In this document: one piece after another, positions 29,941-31,255 of the stretch
How positions within the stretch are numbered: position 1 is the first letter of the stretch
How the letters are laid out: each line of letters begins with the position of its first letter
Assembly: GCA_947095985.1 (NCBI GenBank)
Contig: CAMUPZ010000005.1
Location: 1-31,255, forward strand
DNA length: 31,255 nucleotides
Direction of reading: 5' to 3'
Origin: an uncultured Candidatus Saccharibacteria bacterium
Lineage (GTDB): Bacteria > Patescibacteriota > Saccharimonadia > Saccharimonadales > Saccharimonadaceae
Program-made: the position numbers and the translations under genes
The notes under the pieces: model-generated
Database searches by the model: none
What the model saw: only the letters and a program-made list of their open reading frames with translations
What the model was told of the DNA's origin: nothing

Positions 29941-31083
29941 TTAATTTTGCGCTGTGCTATTAGGAGCTGCCATATAGAGATACTTGTCTAGCCATGTATC
30001 TGTTGGCTGTAGACGTCCGTTTTCATCCTCTATGAGGGAGATGCCACTGGCTAAATCGTCCGCAATTTCCAGTATGATATCCTTTAGTTCGACATTATCC
30101 TTGTAATAATCCGGTATGTTGTCGTAACCGACTCGTGTCCCAACGATATTGCCGGTTATTGATGCAGTAGAATCGGAATCTCCGTCATGATTTGCTGCGG
30201 CAATAATAGCCTCCTTGAAGTTGTTTTGATATTTCAGTGAGCAATAAATAGCAATTGCTACCGCTTCTTCAGCTACCCAACCTTCTCCAAGCTGACGGAT
30301 TGCATGCTGGTCTTCAATATCGGATAAGGCAAGACTAATGGCTTTATCAAATAACTTGGTTAATTCAGCCTTTTCGTTTCTGTAGTTGATTTCAAGCGGT
30401 TCTTGACCGGAGCTTATTTTTTCAATAGTCCAGTTATTCATTTTTTGGATTGAAATTTTGACAGCCTCTTCTATAGGTTTTTCGTTTAGGACGTAATATA
30501 TTAGATAGCCAAGAACGTAAGCTGAAAGAATCGCTAGAGGATGTCCGTGAGTTAAAGCACAAGATTTGGCAGAAAATTCACCGACAACGTCTTCTGTAAG
30601 GCAAAGAGCAATTGGTGCAATTCGCATAACGCCGCCACAGCCCTTACTGTCGTTGATGGGGTCTTTCAGAGTGCCAGACTTACCTGAAGACAGAGCCCCT
30701 AGGCAAGTCATACCGGGGTCGCGCATAATATTTAATTTTGGGATATTTTTAATCCAAGAAACAGGAATGTGGTCGCTGTTGGATTTTTGCTGTGTGTCAA
30801 GCCAGTCTAAATAAGCGAGGTATATGGCTTCTGGCGGAAGCACTGCTATGCCGCGCAGGTATTGCCTCGTATTTCTCCATAGTAGGCCGCAGGCAGTAAA
30901 TAATGTCATCTGCGTGTCGTCTGAAATTATACCAACTCCATCTGTAAATTGAGTAACCGCTCTCGGTTCTATGTCACGATCAAACTCTATCTGATAACCA
31001 AGTGCGTCACCAATTGCCCCGCCTATCATTGAACCACGCACTTTATCAATTTTTTGGGATGTCACCCGCTCTCTTGTTGTCAT
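29941..31083 (-). CDS. ADP-ribosylglycohydrolase family protein
   Basis: 380 aa. DraG/ARH fold markers: GGAIGDALGY (21-30), metal ligands in SDDTQMTLF (54-62), GCGGVMRIAP, LTHGHPLAILSAYV, and the C-terminal metal site HDGDSDSTASITGNIVG. The family removes ADP-ribose from modified proteins or small molecules; the target here is unknown. No ADP-ribosyltransferase is adjacent. The start follows TGG TAGAAT (31098-31093) by 9 nt, with AAGGGA in between. Confidence 0.9.
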   Translation of the reverse strand: MTTRERVTSQKIDKVRGSMIGGAIGDALGYQIEFDRDIEPRAVTQFTDGVGIISDDTQMTLFTACGLLWRNTRQYLRGIAVLPPEAIYLAYLDWLDTQQKSNSDHIPVSWIKNIPKLNIMRDPGMTCLGALSSGKSGTLKDPINDSKGCGGVMRIAPIALCLTEDVVGEFSAKSCALTHGHPLAILSAYVLGYLIYYVLNEKPIEEAVKISIQKMNNWTIEKISSGQEPLEINYRNEKAELTKLFDKAISLALSDIEDQHAIRQLGEGWVAEEAVAIAIYCSLKYQNNFKEAIIAAANHDGDSDSTASITGNIVGTRVGYDNIPDYYKDNVELKDIILEIADDLASGISLIEDENGRLQPTDTWLDKYLYMAAPNSTAQN

Positions 31084-31151
31084 ATTTCCCTTATTCTACC
31101 ATTTTAGTGATCAATGTGTATACCTATAGTCGTTAGAGCTTTTTAATCAAT

Positions 31152-31181
31152 AAAAAACTGCCCATTTTTATATCAGAGCAG
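31152..31181 (-). terminator. Candidate terminator of a minus-strand unit beyond the window
   Basis: RNA stem CUGCUC/GGGCAG (one U-G), then six U. A minus-strand frame is open from the window end to a TGA inside the stem, so it may end a gene lying mostly outside. The remaining bases to 31255 hold a 7-bp hairpin (TCGCTAG/CTAGCGA at 31219-31246) and nothing else I can name. Confidence 0.55.
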
Positions 31182-31255
31182 ATCTATCATTATACTAAAA
31201 TGGAGCGTTTTTACACATTCGCTAGAACCTATTTCAGCGCTAGCGAGCCAAGCGA

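Noticed and set aside
1..31255. Recoding of UGA as in related Patescibacteria lineages (SR1, Gracilibacteria)
   Set aside because: TGA is a natural stop for several genes, no in-frame TGA is needed for intact proteins, and the tRNA-Trp reads only UGG.
1..31255. CRISPR array, prophage or insertion sequence
   Set aside because: No regularly spaced direct repeats, cas genes, phage structural genes, transposase or integrase were seen.

Overview
The window reads as chromosome of a Candidatus Saccharibacteria (TM7/Patescibacteria) cell. This is an inference from small compact genes, the standard code (TGA used as stop, one tRNA-Trp with anticodon CCA), trimmed versions of housekeeping proteins (RecR and DnaX without zinc ligands, cysteine-free L33, L1 with a long N-terminal extension), sortase-type LPxTG surface proteins, and a WhiB-family protein. 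WhiB is otherwise typical of Actinobacteria, the phylum that hosts Saccharibacteria. No rRNA, CRISPR array, insertion sequence or integrase is visible.

Layout. 1-3.8 kb: a divergently transcribed OmpR-type response regulator (cut by the window edge) and an operon of ABC ATPase, ABC permease and AI-2E-family transporter. 3.8-7.3 kb: cysS, an unrecognised gene of unusual composition (5421-6077, called gene A here), and a DHH phosphoesterase. 7.4-8.6 kb: a PKD-domain LPKTG surface protein with a strong promoter. 8.7-15.8 kb: replication and repair block (recR, ybaB, a PMT-like membrane protein, dnaB, dnaX), then three poorly characterised genes. 16-24.4 kb: a broken-up secE-nusG-rplK-rplA-rplJ-rplL ribosomal/transcription cluster, still collinear but with tsaC, eno and a small gene between rplK and rplA, and an LPVTG surface protein (gene B, 17841-19214) plus whiB between rplA and rplJ. 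24.4-26.9 kb: a PAS histidine kinase, a YgjP-type metallopeptidase and a P-loop kinase, then tRNA-Trp. 27.1-29.6 kb: a GT4/GH57 alpha-glucan pair. 29.6-31.1 kb: L33 and an ADP-ribosylglycohydrolase.

Regulation. Two styles of transcript start are visible. Most first-in-operon genes have a -10 box (often an extended TGN-10) ending only 6-10 nt before the start codon and no Shine-Dalgarno, which predicts leaderless mRNAs. Ribosomal-protein genes, internal operon genes and surface-protein genes have leaders with good Shine-Dalgarno sites. rplJ has an L10-type leader with a terminator and a mutually exclusive competing hairpin.

Most striking observation. Genes A and B are packed from leader to 3' end with short perfect hairpins (stems of 5-13 bp, loops mostly 3-5 nt, about one per 40-65 nt), far more than chance. 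The few interior mismatches I found are G-U pairs when read in the mRNA sense, several loops are GAAA, GAGA or C(UUCG)G, and in both genes the AUG sits at the apex of a 5-bp start hairpin. This points to selection for structure in the mRNA itself. Neighbouring genes such as cysS and dnaB do not show it by eye. The function is unknown. No intergenic gap exceeds 300 bases.
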